From Cyprinus carpio (taxonomy: Eukaryota; Chordata; Actinopteri; Cypriniformes; Cyprinidae), in the NCBI RefSeq assembly GCF_018340385.1, contig NC_056588.1, forward strand, positions 23,558,681 through 23,622,680: a stretch of DNA of 64,000 nt, in the 5' to 3' direction. Positions 63,052-64,000 of the stretch are shown piece after piece. The stretch's first letter is position 1; every line of letters begins with the position of its first letter. A model generated the notes under the pieces. The model was given only the letters and a program-made list of their open reading frames with translations. It was not told the origin of the DNA and ran no database searches. A program made the translations under genes and the position numbers.

Positions 63052-63316
63052 ATTCAAACTTTGTCCTTGAAAAACCGTTGATTCAAATAAATGCGCTCTA
63101 AAAAAAAAAAAAAATAAACCTTAGAAGCGGCTATTTAACATCCCTTCCTGTCGCTGATTTTTAATATCTGGTAAGTAAAAGTTATCTGTGTTTTTGTTTG
63201 CGGTAGCCTATTTACTCAAACCTAAATAGGTTTTCCAGAGTTCATTGTGTTTAATACGACTTTATCTGTAGCGGCTATTTTCAAGTAGGGCTCGCTGCAG
63301 CCTGCGGTGGACATCC

Positions 63317-63470
63317 AACCCCGCCCACATCCAAGTGTGACGTCAGAAGTCACGCCCATCCCCGACACAACCCCGCCCACGTCCAAGTGTGACGTAAACG
63401 AAAGCCACGCACATATCAAATATGTCACCTCATGTGATTTCCCCATCCCCGTACCGGGAAACCCGGAAGT
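63317..63470. promoter_or_regulatory. Candidate promoter-like patch with CRE, Sp1-like and ETS-like motifs
   Basis: A 27-bp unit starting AACCCCGCCCAC and ending AGTGTGACGT occurs at 63317-63343 and 63369-63395 with one mismatch. The first copy contains a full CRE (TGACGTCA, 63338-63345), and both contain CCCGCCC. An ETS-type ACCCGGAAGT lies at 63461-63470. GC content is raised locally. No exon is recognised nearby, so a repeat end is an alternative. Confidence 0.35.
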
Positions 63471-64000
63471 ATGTTGAAGCAATTTATGGAAGTTTATGGG
63501 ATCTAAATAAAATAATATTGTCCTTCGTTTTACTAATACACGTTTTCTCTTATTTTTGTAACGGATGTCTAGGCTAAAATGGCACAATTTAAATCTAATA
63601 TATATTTAATATGTCTAATATACGGAAGCTGATTTCGTCATCATAACAGCTCCTAAAACGCTTATGTTGATTAAAGTAGGCTTATTGTCAATTAAAACTT
63701 TTAAACCTTACCTTGTTCATTTATGTAATGAGATAAATTCACATTTATTAAAAAACGATTTTTGACCTACCCAAGGCAAAATTGAAATGCATCAAATTTA
63801 AAGGGGACAATTAGATTTTGGTATTGTAAAAGTATGCAAATTTATTGTAAAAGTTTGTATTATATAATTGTCATTTAATTTTCTAAAGATTTATTCCACT
63901 TATCATAAAGTGTTTAACATTTGAATGATAGAATCAACAGTTTTCCCCATATGCAGTAGGCTACACATACTTAGGCTGAATAAAGATTGCATTGATAGAT

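Noticed and set aside
63222..63587. A 121-codon minus-strand frame at the right edge
   Set aside because: It covers the duplicated CRE/Sp1-like units and has no recognisable domain; nothing supports translation.

Overview
The window is nuclear DNA of a teleost fish, most likely a cyprinid (carp/zebrafish relatives). It is AT-rich and has spliced GT-AG exons, many (CA)n/(TA)n microsatellites, and dense short inverted-repeat DNA transposons of types common in cyprinid genomes. Nothing prokaryotic, no CRISPR array and no intact viral or transposase gene was found.

The only protein-coding gene I can support is scaf8 (SR-related and CTD-associated factor 8) on the + strand. Twenty coding exons run from the ATG at 4634 to the stop at 48402. 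Every junction is GT-AG, the phases agree throughout, and the joined frame encodes 1,290 residues. Domain order is: N-terminal CID that binds the RNA polymerase II CTD (exons 1-5), glutamine-rich linker (exons 6-10), RS-rich segment (exons 11-12), one RRM (exons 13-15), and a long Pro/Gln-rich tail with a block of Arg-Glu/Arg-Asp dipeptides (exons 16-20). A poly(A) signal lies at 49102. An out-of-frame upstream ORF overlaps the start codon.

Layout: 1-4400 is upstream DNA. It holds a 5S rRNA-like gene with a 10-nt internal deletion inside a partly duplicated block of about 2.27 kb, a short MITE, foldback repeats and a non-LTR retrotransposon 3' tail. 4634-6242 holds exons 1-2. 6243-35199 is a 29-kb intron inside the CID coding region, filled with nested hAT-like and TTAA-flanked elements. 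35200-48402 holds exons 3-20 with smaller introns, several carrying transposons. 49126-64000 is intergenic DNA with a hAT-like element, foldback repeats, composite microsatellites and, near 63.3 kb, a GC-richer patch with CRE-, Sp1- and ETS-like motifs that could be a promoter or the edge of another repeat.

The most informative observations concern transposon archaeology (matching target-site duplications, an insertion whose empty site survives in the other arm of the same palindrome, a MITE beside a splice acceptor), the defective 5S copy, the overlapping upstream ORF, an unexplained exon-like island at 11864-11958, and the Arg-Glu/Arg-Asp block in the last exon. I found no convincing new multi-gene system.
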